From contig JBPCNH010000034.1 of assembly GCA_051001455.1 (NCBI GenBank), positions 1 through 35,519 on the forward strand: DNA of 35,519 nucleotides, in the 5' to 3' direction. How positions within the stretch are numbered: position 1 is the stretch's first letter; every line of letters begins with the position of its first letter. Below are positions 22,568 through 33,253 of the stretch, in pieces. A program made the translations under genes and the position numbers. The DNA comes from JBPCNH01 sp051001455 (lineage in GTDB: Bacteria > Actinomycetota > CADDZG01 > WHSQ01). The notes beneath the pieces were generated by a model, which was not told the origin of the DNA, did not search any database, and was given only the letters and a program-made list of their open reading frames with translations.

Positions 22568-24157
22568 ATGAAAGTCCTTGCTTCCGAGAAGCTGTCCGTC
22601 GCCGGGCTCGAGCGCTTGAAGGAGCATTTCGAGGTCGACACGAGGTTGGGTCTGTCGCCCGAAGAGCTCCGGGAAACCATCGGTGACTACGACGCATTGA
22701 TCGTTCGATCCGCCACTCAGGTCGATGCCGCACTGCTGGAGAAGGCCGAGAACCTGAAGGTCGTGGGGCGCGCCGGGATCGGTCTCGACAACGTGGATGT
22801 CGATGTGGCGACCCGTCACGGCGTGCTCGTGGTGAACGCGCCGCAATCCAACATCCTGTCCGCAGCCGAGCACACCATGGCTCTGCTTCTCGCCCAGGCG
22901 CGCAATATCCCGCAGTCGCACATGGCTCTCGTCGGGGGTGCTTGGGAGCGAGAGAAGTGGCAAGGGGTCGAGCTACACGGGAAGGTGCTCGGTGTGGTCG
23001 GACTCGGTCGCGTCGGCACGCTCGTGGCACAACGTGCGAGCGCCTTCGGTATGCGGATAGTTGCTTACGATCCCTACGTGGCGCCGGCCCGGGCCCAGCA
23101 GATGGGCGTGGATCTGGTGGAGACGGTGGGCGAGGTCTGTGAGCGCGCCGACTTCATCACCGTGCATCTTCCCAAGACGCCCGAGACACTCGGCATCATC
23201 GGAGCCAAGGAGCTCGCACGGTGCCGGCCGGGGGTCCGGATCGTCAACACCGCCCGCGGGGGGATCGTTAGTGAGTCCGACCTCGTGGATGCCCTGAAGG
23301 CCGGAACCGTGGCGGGCGCGGCGATAGACGTTTTCGACGGCGAGCCGGTGACAGAGCACCCGTTGTTCGAGCTCTCGAGCGTAGTAGTCACCCCGCATCT
23401 CGGAGCCTCGACGGCCGAGGCACAGGACAAAGCAGGACTTGCGATCGCCGAACAGGTGGTTCTCGCGCTGCGAGGCGACTTCGTGCCGTACGCCGTAAAC
23501 GTCGATGTCGGTAGCGACATCCCCGAAGCTGTTCGTCTTTACCTCTCTCTAACGGAGCGCTTAGGACGAGTGGCGGTTGCACTCTCGGGATCTGGCCTCG
23601 AAGGGTTGCGGTTCGAGTACCACGGCGGGATCGCCGAGCACGATACGCGTGCTCTTACCTTGTCGGGTTTGAAAGGAGCGTTCGCCGCGGTCAGCCACGA
23701 ACCCGTCACCTTCGTCAATGCTCCTCTGCTCGCGAAGGAGCGCGGCATCGCGGTGGAGGAATCGAAGACTTCGCAGACGCTCGATTACGTGAACCTCGTC
23801 GAGGTGCATGTCCAGACGCAAGGTGAGACGGTTTCGGTGGCCGGGACGCTCGTCGGCAAGAGAGATACCGAGCGTCTCGTCAAGGTATACGGCTACGACC
23901 TCGACATGGCTTTCCACCCGGCGATGGCGTTCTTCCGTTACCCGGACAAGCCCGGTGTCGTCGGAGTCGTTGGAACCTTGTTGGGCGAGTCCGGGATCAA
24001 CATCGCGAACATGCAGGTGGCGAGGCACGATGAGGGCGGCGAGGCCTTGATGGGTCTGGCGGTCGACTCGCCCATCGACCAGGATGTCCTACAGAGCATC
24101 GTGTCCAAAGCCGGATTGCGCGACGCCAAGTTGATACTCCTCGACGAAGGAAGGTAG
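22568..24157 (+). CDS. serA: D-3-phosphoglycerate dehydrogenase
   Basis: A 529-residue NAD-dependent enzyme for the first step of serine synthesis. Order: substrate-binding domain (ALIVRSATQVDAALL), Rossmann domain with GVVGLGRVGTLVAQ, catalytic-site phrases NTARGGIVSESDLVDAL and VVVTPHLGASTAEAQ, then the intervening ASB domain (about 325-450) and a C-terminal ACT domain (FFRYPDKPGVVGVVGTLLG) for feedback by serine. This is the long actinobacterial form. ATG 22568 lies seven bases after TAGTCT, the leaderless pattern. The branched-chain aminotransferase gene follows after four bases. Confidence 0.96.
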   Translation: MKVLASEKLSVAGLERLKEHFEVDTRLGLSPEELRETIGDYDALIVRSATQVDAALLEKAENLKVVGRAGIGLDNVDVDVATRHGVLVVNAPQSNILSAAEHTMALLLAQARNIPQSHMALVGGAWEREKWQGVELHGKVLGVVGLGRVGTLVAQRASAFGMRIVAYDPYVAPARAQQMGVDLVETVGEVCERADFITVHLPKTPETLGIIGAKELARCRPGVRIVNTARGGIVSESDLVDALKAGTVAGAAIDVFDGEPVTEHPLFELSSVVVTPHLGASTAEAQDKAGLAIAEQVVLALRGDFVPYAVNVDVGSDIPEAVRLYLSLTERLGRVAVALSGSGLEGLRFEYHGGIAEHDTRALTLSGLKGAFAAVSHEPVTFVNAPLLAKERGIAVEESKTSQTLDYVNLVEVHVQTQGETVSVAGTLVGKRDTERLVKVYGYDLDMAFHPAMAFFRYPDKPGVVGVVGTLLGESGINIANMQVARHDEGGEALMGLAVDSPIDQDVLQSIVSKAGLRDAKLILLDEGR

Positions 24158-24161
24158 CGGG

Positions 24162-25076
24162 ATGCCGATCCAACCGGTCGACAAGGTCTGGATGAACGGA
24201 AAGCTCGTCGACTGGAAAGACGCCACGGTCCACGTCCTCACGCACGCTTTGCACTACGGAACCGGTGTCTTCGAAGGCATCCGTTGCTACGAGACGTCGC
24301 GCGGTCCGGCTGCGTTCCGCCTGCGCGAACACATGGAGCGCATGCATCGCTCCGCGAAGGTCTTCCTGATGGAGATCCCCTATTCCGTGGACGAGCTCGT
24401 AGCCGCGACGCACGAGCTCATCAAGGTGAACGCATTGGAATCCTGCTACATCCGGCCTATCGCCTACCGGGGTTACGGCGAGATGGGCGTGAACCCCGAG
24501 GCCAACCCGGTAGATGTCACGATCGCGGTCTGGCCGTGGGGGACCTACCTTGGCGACGGCGCGCTGGAGAACGGCGTGAGGATGACTGTGTCGTCGTGGC
24601 GGCGGCACGATCCGAACATCATCCCCCCGGCTGCGAAGGTCACCGGCGCATACATCAACTCCGTCGCCGCCAAGGTCGAAGCCGTCCACCTGGGGTTCGA
24701 CGAGGGCATCATGTTGAACTCGCAGGGGTTCATCTCGGAGGCCACCGGCGAGAATCTCTACTTCGTCAAAGAGGGCGAGATACTCACCCCGCCCTTGTCT
24801 GCCGGCGTGCTCAGCGGCATCACTCGTGCGACCGTCTTCAAGATCGCGAACGACCTCGGGATCCCGATCCGGGAGGTCTTCCTCACTCGGTCGGATGCCT
24901 ATCTCGCCGACGAGATGTTCTGCTCCGGGACGGCAGCAGAGATCACGCCGGTTAGAGAGGTCGACGGCCGCATGATCGGAGACCCGGGCCCGGTAACCCA
25001 GGCCATCCAGCAGAAGTACTTCGCGATAGTCCGCGGCGAAGACGAGAAGTACTTCGACTGGCTAGATTTCATTTAA
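24162..25076 (+). CDS. ilvE: Branched-chain amino acid aminotransferase
   Basis: A 304-residue fold-type IV PLP enzyme that makes valine, leucine and isoleucine from their 2-keto acids with glutamate. It has VWMNGKLVDWKDATVHVLTH, ALHYGTGVFEGIRCYE, YIRPIAYRG, Lys159 in AAKVTGAYINS (PLP Schiff base), GFISEATGENLYFVKEG and EMFCSGTAAEITPV. The length is typical. The start is ATG four bases after serA, with GGAAGG upstream, so it is co-transcribed with serA. D-amino-acid aminotransferase is less likely given the length and the EGIRCYE phrase. Confidence 0.93.
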   Translation: MPIQPVDKVWMNGKLVDWKDATVHVLTHALHYGTGVFEGIRCYETSRGPAAFRLREHMERMHRSAKVFLMEIPYSVDELVAATHELIKVNALESCYIRPIAYRGYGEMGVNPEANPVDVTIAVWPWGTYLGDGALENGVRMTVSSWRRHDPNIIPPAAKVTGAYINSVAAKVEAVHLGFDEGIMLNSQGFISEATGENLYFVKEGEILTPPLSAGVLSGITRATVFKIANDLGIPIREVFLTRSDAYLADEMFCSGTAAEITPVREVDGRMIGDPGPVTQAIQQKYFAIVRGEDEKYFDWLDFI

Positions 25077-25134
25077 TCGTCCCTGCCGGAGGCGTCTCTT
25101 GGTTCGAGCGGGCGAAAAGTAGGGTTTCGCCAAC

Positions 25135-25914
25135 ATGCGAACATTGGCGGTCGTCGTGGCACATCCGGATGACGATGCCTATGGCATTTCGTCGGTCGTT
25201 GCTTTGCACGCAGACGATCCCGGCTTTCGCTTCGTGCTCGTGCACGCTACCGATGGAGAAGGTGGATCGATCGCCGAAGGGAGCGGGGCTACTCGCGAGA
25301 CGCTCGGGGCGACCCGTAGGGAGGAGGACCGGCGCGCCTGGATGGAGCTAGGACGTATCCCTGACAGGCATGAGTGGTTCGGGTACCCGGACGGCGGTCT
25401 GGCAGGAGTGGATCCCGATGAACTCGAGGTTCGGATCGTAGACATCTTTGCCGAGGAGCGTCCTGATGTCGTTTTGACCTTCGGCCCGGACGGGATCACG
25501 GGCCACCCTGACCACATCGTTATAAGCCAAGCGACCACTGCGGCCTTTCACCGCTTCGCAGGGGCTGGTGGATCGGGCTTCAAACGGTTGGCTTACGGAG
25601 TGATCCGCCAATCGGTGATCGATCGATGGAACGAGAAGCGGGTGGAGGACGGGATGGGCCCATGGGATCCACAGATCGTCTATCACTTGCGCGGGATCCC
25701 AGATGACGAGATCGACATCGATATCGACACAGCGAGTGTGGCTCCACGCGTACGTGCCGCGATGCGTGCTCATCGGACTCAGTGGGAGGACATGAATCCT
25801 TCCCACATGTCGGAGGAGCAACTGTTGAAGAACGTGTCCCGGGAAACCCAGGTCATCACCTGGCCCCGACCCCGGCCGAACCGCGTGCTGAGCGACATCT
25901 TCGAGGACCTCTAA
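25135..25914 (+). CDS. PIG-L/LmbE family zinc-dependent deacetylase
   Basis: A 259-residue enzyme with the two zinc-binding motifs of the family: AHPDDDAYG (His10, Asp13) and GHPDH (123-127). ATDGEGG and RREEDRRAWMELG are also typical. Members deacetylate N-acetylglucosamine-linked molecules; in actinobacteria these include MshB and Mca of mycothiol metabolism, and this protein could belong there, but the sequence alone does not decide. ATG 25135 lies nine bases after TAGGGT, the leaderless pattern, and no ribosome binding site is seen. Confidence 0.87.
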   Translation: MRTLAVVVAHPDDDAYGISSVVALHADDPGFRFVLVHATDGEGGSIAEGSGATRETLGATRREEDRRAWMELGRIPDRHEWFGYPDGGLAGVDPDELEVRIVDIFAEERPDVVLTFGPDGITGHPDHIVISQATTAAFHRFAGAGGSGFKRLAYGVIRQSVIDRWNEKRVEDGMGPWDPQIVYHLRGIPDDEIDIDIDTASVAPRVRAAMRAHRTQWEDMNPSHMSEEQLLKNVSRETQVITWPRPRPNRVLSDIFEDL

Positions 25915-26119
25915 GCGCCGGCAGTTGCCGCGCTCCGCCGATCACACGACACGCTGTCGGATGCGAGAACACTGATCTGACGCTCGGCCGAGACGTGCGA
26001 GATAGTTGCTCGTCTCGAGGGTGGGGTCTAACAAGTGGGCGGGGGAGAGCAAGCCGTGGAGAGGGCTCCCACTGGCTTTCGGGCAGCGCAGGCTCTAACC
26101 GCAAGTAGTCTCCCTGGTC

Positions 26120-27955
<1,836 letters not shown>

Positions 27956-27974
27956 CTCTCTCTTTCCGAGCTGT

Positions 27975-29449
27975 CGCTATGAAGTTGTCAAGGCGCGTGG
28001 AGCCAGACGTTGCCGTTCCTTCGATGCTCTGATGCGGTTCCGGTTAGTGGACTGGGTGCATCCGGTCAGGGATCCGGTGGATCTTGGTCTTGTAGCGGAG
28101 GTCGTTCCGGCCCCGCCCCCGGAGGGTCTGGATCTTGCGGCGGAGGTCGCTCCGGCCGCGCGCCCGGCGGCCGCCTCAACTTCCCCGCTTTGCGATCTGC
28201 TTGCGTCTTCTCTAGATGGCAGGCCCAACACTTGTCGTCGCTGTTGCCGAGACTCGAAGGGTTGCCCGCGCAGTAGGGCTCGACATGATCGATCTGAGGT
28301 CTGAAGCGGTTGCCACACTGCGAGCAGCATCTCCCGTCGAACTCTGGCGGCGTCCCCAGCTCGAGAGCAAGCTTCACCTCCCTAGGGATCGAGCGTGTCC
28401 ATGACTTGATGTGCCGCAGATCCTTGCCGTCAAAGAAGATCCCATGGAGAAAGGCGTTTTCAGCGATATCTCTAGCCACCGATGGAGCGATCGGACCCAC
28501 CCCGGGTATCTTGCACACCTCTCCGTCCCGGACGTCGCTCCACCCGCGCTTCGCCACCTCGTGACTGACCAGCACGACAACCTCGGGCCGCGTCGTAGAT
28601 GCCTTGCCACCACCCGACAACATCCCAGCGAACGCATCTGCCACGTAGCGCTCATAGGGCTCGATCTCTTCGTTGCCAGCTTTTGCTCTTGCCTTTGCCG
28701 CCCGGTAGAGGCGCGCCGCCTCGGCCTCGGCCCGCGCCACGATCGGCACTCCGACGTGCGGCTCCCACGCGAGATGAACGTGCACCATCCCGAGCTCACC
28801 GGTGTAGCTGCGTCCCGATCGAGCCGAGCGCTGCCGCTCGGCGAGCCCCCGGTGCTGCTCGGCTTCAAGCGCCACCTTGCGAGAGCGTTCCTTCAAAACA
28901 TGGAAAGACGACTCCTGCGCCACCGCAACGAGTTCCGCTGCCGCTCCAGGAGACGAGGTCTCGGCCCTAGCGATCTCCGACGCCTGCTCCAAGGAAACGG
29001 CGCCCCCCTGAAGTGCCCCCGCCAGAACATCTGAGTCCTTCAATACGGCTCCCGTAGCGATCGTCTCCTTGGCTTGACCCATAGAAACGCCTTGGATCTT
29101 GGCCAGCCCCGTCGCGTCGTCTATCCGGGCGGCAAGACGCGCCACCCTGAATTCAGCGAGCCGCTTCACCTGGACACTCAGCTCGAGCTCCGCCCGAGCA
29201 CCTTCGATCGAGAGCGTGTCTGGCTCGAAACAGGAGTTGGCCTTCTCCAGGAGATGAAGCGCCTCCCTCACGTAGCCGCCTGCTCTCGCCTCTACAGAAC
29301 GAATCGAACCCGCCCGCTCGGGCCGGTTGGGAGTCTTTTTCGAGTGCCGCTCTGAGGGCGGCCGGTTAGTTGCTTTCACGCCCTCAACGATAGTGACGAG
29401 GTGAGACAGAAACGCACCCAGATCAGGACATCCCACCAAGAAAGTTGAG
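27975..29449. repeat. Dispersed ~1.47-kb HNH repeat element, copy 2
   Basis: Second copy of the element at 2429-3902, in the same orientation, with sharp edges (27975-27999 identical to 2429-2453; AAGAAAGTTGAG at 29438-29449 as at 3891-3902). It fills most of the gap between typA and gltX and stops about 130 bp before the gltX promoter. It differs from copy 1 by a 45-bp tandem duplication near the left end and by lacking a ~45-bp internal insert. Between the HNH start and 29577 I see only the element's own end and gltX upstream DNA. Confidence 0.8.
28066..29271 (-). CDS. DUF222/HNH endonuclease (13E12-type), copy 2
   Basis: A protein of about 401 residues from GTG 29271, which has AGGCGG four bases upstream and matches the only start open to copy 1. 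An N-terminal DUF222 helical region is followed by the linker EVCKIPGVGPIAPSVARDIA, typical of 13E12 proteins, then the HNH domain with CSQCGNRF, DHVEPY and CWACHLEK (zinc Cys pairs and catalytic His). The Pro-rich tail contains two 15-residue repeats (PGARPERPPPQDPDP, PGAGPERPPLQDQDP). The frame continues upstream through sequence shared with copy 1 to GTG 29379. This copy looks intact. HNH function is known for the family; its target is unknown. Confidence 0.82.
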   Translation of the reverse strand: MREALHLLEKANSCFEPDTLSIEGARAELELSVQVKRLAEFRVARLAARIDDATGLAKIQGVSMGQAKETIATGAVLKDSDVLAGALQGGAVSLEQASEIARAETSSPGAAAELVAVAQESSFHVLKERSRKVALEAEQHRGLAERQRSARSGRSYTGELGMVHVHLAWEPHVGVPIVARAEAEAARLYRAAKARAKAGNEEIEPYERYVADAFAGMLSGGGKASTTRPEVVVLVSHEVAKRGWSDVRDGEVCKIPGVGPIAPSVARDIAENAFLHGIFFDGKDLRHIKSWTRSIPREVKLALELGTPPEFDGRCCSQCGNRFRPQIDHVEPYCAGNPSSLGNSDDKCWACHLEKTQADRKAGKLRRPPGARPERPPPQDPDPPGAGPERPPLQDQDPPDP

Positions 29450-29591
29450 AAATTTCGGAGCCTTCCGGCTTGGCTCCGTTGATCCCTCGCGAGAAAGTCG
29501 CAGAGAAGTTCTCGGCTCCGTGTGCTGCGGAGGCCTGCTGCCAATCTGACGCTGGACGTTCATGCGGCGCGGTTGGTTAGGGTGGCGCGCC

Positions 29592-31019
29592 ATGACTGTT
29601 AGAACCCGCATCGAACCCGCTCCCAGTGGCTCCATCCACGTCGGCAACGCCCGCACGGCGCTGTTCTCGTGGCTCATCGCGCGCAAGCACGGCGGGCAGT
29701 TCATCCTGCGGATCGCCGACACCGACCAGCAACGCGTCAACGAGGAAAATTATCTGGCGGTGCTCGAGGACATGCGGTGGCTCGGACTCGATTGGGATGA
29801 GGGCCCTGAGATCGGCGGCCCGCACGGTCCCTATCGCCAGAGCGAGCGGATGGAGCACTACGCCCAAGCGGGGACCCAGTTGCTCGAGAGAGGAGCTTCC
29901 TATCGCTGTTACTGCACCCCCGATGAGCTGAGCGAACGCCGCAAGGAGGCCCAGAAAGCGGGGAAGCCTCCTGGATACGACGGGCGCTGCCGTGACCTAA
30001 GCGAAACGCAACGCGCCGCGTTGGAGCGAGAGGGCCGCGCCTTCTCCCTGCGGTTCCGTGTGCCGGAGAAAGAGACGATCACATTTAGCGACGTCGTGCT
30101 CGGCGACATCTCGACCGAGACGGATCAGATGCAGGACTTCGTTATCCAGCGCTCCGACGGATCGCCCACCTACATGCTCGCCGTCACAGTGGACGACTTG
30201 GCCATGGAGATGACCCACATCATCCGGGGCAACGATCTGGTGGCATCGACACCGCGGCAGATCCTGATACGGGAAGCCCTGGGCGTCACCGAACGTCCGG
30301 CCTTCGCACACCTGCCGCTGCTCGTCGCGGAAGGTGGCAAGCCGCTGTCCAAGCGCTGGGGGGATGTCTCGGTGGCCGCCTACCGGGAACAAGGTTTCCT
30401 TCCTGAGGCGATGGTGAACTACCTGGCATTGCTGGGGTGGTCGTTCGACGACAAGACCAACATCTTCTCCCGTGACGAGCTGATCGAGAGGTTCTCGCTC
30501 GAGCGCGTTGGAAAGAACCCCGCCGCCTTCGATGTCCCCAAGCTCGAGTGGCTGAACATGCACTACATCAAAGAGATGGACACCGACCGACTGGCCGAGC
30601 TGCTGGTGCCCTTCTGCGAGCGAGCCGGGTTCGCGGTGCCGGAGGAAGAGCGAAGCAAGCTGGTCGCCATCGCTCCGCTCCTGGTCGAGCGTCTGAAGCG
30701 CCTCGAGGAGGCTCCGCCGATGGTGCGTTTCCTCTTCGAGCGCTCGGAGCCCGACGAGAAGGCTCGCAAGGCCCTCGACGGGCAGGAGGAGTATCTCGCC
30801 GCGGTGGCAGACCGCCTGGAGGCTGCCCCCGTCTGGACCACCGGGGCGATCGAAGGAACGATGCGTGAACTCGCAGAGGAGCGGGAGCTCAAGCCCAAGA
30901 AGGCCTTCCAGCCGGTTCGAGCGGCGGTCACCGGCACGCTCGTCTCACCGCCTTTATTCGAGTCGCTCGAGATCCTTGGGCGGGAAGAGACGCTTGCCCG
31001 GCTGCGTTCCATCTCTTAA
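29592..31019 (+). CDS. gltX: Glutamyl-tRNA synthetase
   Basis: A 475-residue class I synthetase charging glutamate onto tRNA-Glu and, since gatCAB is present and no glnS is seen here, perhaps also tRNA-Gln. Motifs: HIGH-type APSGSIHVGNART (HVGN at 16-19), a zinc-site region with CYCTPDEL and GRCRDL, and a KMSKS-type GGKPLSKRWGD. The C-terminal helical domain binds the anticodon. ATG 29592 lies eight bases after TAGGGT (29578-29583), the leaderless pattern; an ATG at 29562 lies before that box. tRNA-Gln and tRNA-Glu follow directly. Confidence 0.95.
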   Translation: MTVRTRIEPAPSGSIHVGNARTALFSWLIARKHGGQFILRIADTDQQRVNEENYLAVLEDMRWLGLDWDEGPEIGGPHGPYRQSERMEHYAQAGTQLLERGASYRCYCTPDELSERRKEAQKAGKPPGYDGRCRDLSETQRAALEREGRAFSLRFRVPEKETITFSDVVLGDISTETDQMQDFVIQRSDGSPTYMLAVTVDDLAMEMTHIIRGNDLVASTPRQILIREALGVTERPAFAHLPLLVAEGGKPLSKRWGDVSVAAYREQGFLPEAMVNYLALLGWSFDDKTNIFSRDELIERFSLERVGKNPAAFDVPKLEWLNMHYIKEMDTDRLAELLVPFCERAGFAVPEEERSKLVAIAPLLVERLKRLEEAPPMVRFLFERSEPDEKARKALDGQEEYLAAVADRLEAAPVWTTGAIEGTMRELAEERELKPKKAFQPVRAAVTGTLVSPPLFESLEILGREETLARLRSIS

Positions 31020-31114
31020 GGAGCTTTGGAGCAGACCGGGAAATGCCGGGCTGGTATCCTCGTCCGGCTCCCTGTTGTCGCCGCGGGATCCATCCGCGTC
31101 GCCAGCACGGCAAT

Positions 31115-31187
31115 TGGGGCGTGGGGTAACCTGGCAGCCCGGCGGTTTCTGGTACCGCTAGTCCTGGTTCGAATCCAGGCGCCCCAG
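31115..31187 (+). tRNA. tRNA-Gln (anticodon CTG)
   Basis: The acceptor TGGGGCG (31115-31121) pairs with CGCCCCA (31180-31186). The anticodon stem GCGGT/ACCGC encloses loop TTCTGGT, giving CTG at 31149-31151. The T arm is CCTGG-TTCGAAT-CCAGG. The D arm is short, with a GGG/CCC stem. The discriminator is G and CCA is not encoded. It reads CAG codons and sits between gltX and tRNA-Glu. Confidence 0.93.
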
Positions 31188-31202
31188 CGAGAGAAAAACC
31201 AT

Positions 31203-31277
31203 GGCCCGTTAGTCTAGTTGGCCAAGGACGCCGCCCTCTCAAGGCGGAGATCACGGGTTCGAATCCCGTACGGGCTA
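31203..31277 (+). tRNA. tRNA-Glu (anticodon CTC)
   Basis: The acceptor GGCCCGT (31203-31209) pairs with ACGGGCT, with a G-T wobble at the first position. The D stem is GTC/GAC. The anticodon stem CCGCC/GGCGG has loop CTCTCAA, anticodon CTC. The T arm is ACGGG-TTCGAAT-CCCGT. The discriminator is A and CCA is not encoded. It reads GAG codons and starts 15 bp after tRNA-Gln. Confidence 0.93.
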
Positions 31278-31305
31278 CGAGAAGAGACGTAAAGGAGCAT
31301 GTGAG

Positions 31306-31653
31306 ATGAACCCGACCGACCTGGTCGAGCGGCCGTACCTGAAGGACGAGCTGCCCGATTTCCGTCCCGGCGACACCGTCCGGGTCCACGTCCGCGTCAT
31401 TGAAGGCGAGCGTGAGCGCGTCCAGGTCTTCGAGGGGATCGTCATCCGCCGCCGGGGCAGTCAGCTCTCCGAGACTTTCACCGTCCGCAAGGTTTCCTTC
31501 GGGGTCGGCGTCGAGCGGACCTTCCCGGTCCACGCTCCGATGATCGCCAAGATCGAAGTGATGACCCACGGAGCCGTGCGTCGTTCCAAGCTCTATTACT
31601 TGCGGGACCGCGTCGGTAAGAAGGCGAAGGTCAAAGAACGCCGCCAGGCGTAA
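31306..31653 (+). CDS. rplS: 50S ribosomal protein L19
   Basis: A 115-residue L19, a 50S protein at the interface with the 30S subunit. Family sequence is clear: DFRPGDTVRVHVRVIEGERE, VQVFEGIVIRRRGSQLSETF, RKVSFGVGVERTFPVHAP, and the basic end SKLYYLRDRVGKKAKVKE. The ATG has AAAGGAG upstream. lepB begins two bases after its stop, the usual actinobacterial order. Confidence 0.97.
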   Translation: MNPTDLVERPYLKDELPDFRPGDTVRVHVRVIEGERERVQVFEGIVIRRRGSQLSETFTVRKVSFGVGVERTFPVHAPMIAKIEVMTHGAVRRSKLYYLRDRVGKKAKVKERRQA

Positions 31654-31655
31654 CG

Positions 31656-32339
31656 TTGGCCGACGCCGCCCGTGTCCAAGAGTCGCGCGACGACTCGACC
31701 ACAGCGCCGCCTCCGCCGCGCCCCCCGGAGATCGAGGAGCCGAGGCACAGGCCCTTCTGGCGCGAACTCCCGGTCCTTGTCGTCATCGCTTTCGTTGTCG
31801 CGCTGCTGCTCAAGACCTTCGTCCTACAAGCTTTCTTCATCCCCTCCGGTTCGATGGAGCCGACCTTGATGGTCGGCGATCGCGTGCTGGTCGAGAAGGT
31901 CAGCTACAGGTTCTCTGCTCCAGACCGCGGTGACGTCGTGGTGTTCGAGAAGGATCTCGGTGCAGTGGTCTCGGGCGAGGAGGACGACCGATCGGTGTTG
32001 GAGCGGGTGGGCGACTCGCTCAGAGGTCTCTTCGGCTTTCCCACGGGCTCCCAGCAAGACTTCATCAAGCGGGTGATGGCCGTAGGAGGCGACACCATCG
32101 AGGGCAAGGACGGCCTCGTCTTCGTGAACGGCGAAGCGGTCGAGGAGCCGTACCTCGCAGAGGAGTCATCGACGTCGTCGTTCGGTCCGGTCGACGTTCC
32201 CCAGGGAACGATCTTCGTCATGGGAGATAACAGGGGGAACTCGGACGACTCGCGCAATTTCGGCCCCGTTCCTGTGGATACCGTGGTCGGGCGGGGATTC
32301 ATCCTGATCTGGCCCCCCAAGGACTTCGGCACCCTCTAG
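31656..32339 (+). CDS. lepB: Type I signal peptidase, first copy
   Basis: A 227-residue membrane-bound peptidase that removes Sec and Tat signal peptides. One transmembrane helix (about 37-57) precedes the catalytic Ser66 (FFIPSGSMEPTL). Lys138 lies in DFIKRVMAVGGD, and box E is MGDNRGNSDDSR. The start is TTG two bases after rplS, inside a run without a better start. A paralogue follows directly; both end in DFGTL. Confidence 0.93.
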   Translation: MADAARVQESRDDSTTAPPPPRPPEIEEPRHRPFWRELPVLVVIAFVVALLLKTFVLQAFFIPSGSMEPTLMVGDRVLVEKVSYRFSAPDRGDVVVFEKDLGAVVSGEEDDRSVLERVGDSLRGLFGFPTGSQQDFIKRVMAVGGDTIEGKDGLVFVNGEAVEEPYLAEESSTSSFGPVDVPQGTIFVMGDNRGNSDDSRNFGPVPVDTVVGRGFILIWPPKDFGTL

Positions 32340-32364
32340 TACGTCCTCGCACTACTCTGTCCGG

Positions 32365-33195
32365 ATGCCGGATGACGAGAGAGTTGACGGGTCTTCCAAG
32401 ACCGAAGTGATCCCCAGCGAGGGACCGGCCGCGCCTGTGGCAGAGAACCCGGCAGAGGATCGGGCAGCGGATGCCCCCGCCGGATCGGAACCCGCAGCCC
32501 CTAGCCCGACGCCGGTTGATGTCCCCAAGACGAGAGAGCCTAAGAAACGGAGCTTCCTCTCGAAGGTGTCGGAGCTGCCGCTCCTTCTGCTGTTGGCGTT
32601 CGTCATAGCGGTACTCATCAAGACCTTCCTGGTGCAGGCTTTCTTCATCCCCTCGGGTTCGATGCTTCCCACCCTGCAGGTAGGCGACCGGGTCCTGGTG
32701 GAGAAGGTCGGCTACCGGTGGGGATCGCCGTCGCGCGGTGACATCGTCGTTTTCGAGAAGGACGTTTTCTCCGGAGAAGAAGCTCCGGACTATGCCTGGT
32801 ACGACCAGGCCCGCATCTTCTTCCGGGAGCTGATCGGACTGCCCACCGGCGACCAGGAGGACTACATCAAGAGGATCGTGGCGGTCGGGGGCGACTCCGT
32901 CCGCTACGCCGGGAGTCCCCGCGCACTGATCATCAACGGCAACGAAGTAGATCAGCCTTACATCCAGGACGGCCGGGACGATGGGAGCCCATCCCTCACG
33001 GCGTCAGACTGCGAACGCCTGGACATGGAGAAGGCGGGGCGCGGTTGCCGGGTCCCGGCCGGATACGTCTTCGTGATGGGAGACAACCGAGGGAACTCCG
33101 AGGACTCCCGCATCCTCGGGCCGGTAGACGAGGTGAAGATCGTCGGCCGAGCCTTCCTCATCCTCTGGCCCGTGAGTGACTTCGGCACCCTTTAG
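32365..33195 (+). CDS. lepB: Type I signal peptidase, second copy
   Basis: A 276-residue paralogue of the preceding gene with a longer Pro/Ala/Glu-rich cytoplasmic N-terminus (1-60), one transmembrane helix (about 70-90), Ser99 (FFIPSGSMLPTL), Lys169 (DYIKRIVAVGGD) and MGDNRGNSEDSR. It has an extra loop (about 205-225) with two cysteines (SDCERL, RGCRVP) absent from copy 1. ATG 32365 lies six bases after TACTCT, so it may have its own leaderless promoter in addition to read-through from rplS. Confidence 0.93.
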   Translation: MPDDERVDGSSKTEVIPSEGPAAPVAENPAEDRAADAPAGSEPAAPSPTPVDVPKTREPKKRSFLSKVSELPLLLLLAFVIAVLIKTFLVQAFFIPSGSMLPTLQVGDRVLVEKVGYRWGSPSRGDIVVFEKDVFSGEEAPDYAWYDQARIFFRELIGLPTGDQEDYIKRIVAVGGDSVRYAGSPRALIINGNEVDQPYIQDGRDDGSPSLTASDCERLDMEKAGRGCRVPAGYVFVMGDNRGNSEDSRILGPVDEVKIVGRAFLILWPVSDFGTL

Positions 33196-33253
33196 CTGCG
33201 GGCCCGGCCTGGGTTGCTGGGGTTTCGTCCTCGCTTCGGGCTAGATTAGTGAC

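Noticed and set aside
21430..22680. 416-codon open frame on the minus strand
   Set aside because: Covers the DUF2332 gene and both flanking junctions in antisense; no domain or start context.
25915..26105. Purine-rich leader before typA considered as a riboswitch
   Set aside because: No riboswitch core I recognise, and the typA start fits a leaderless transcript from TAGTCT.
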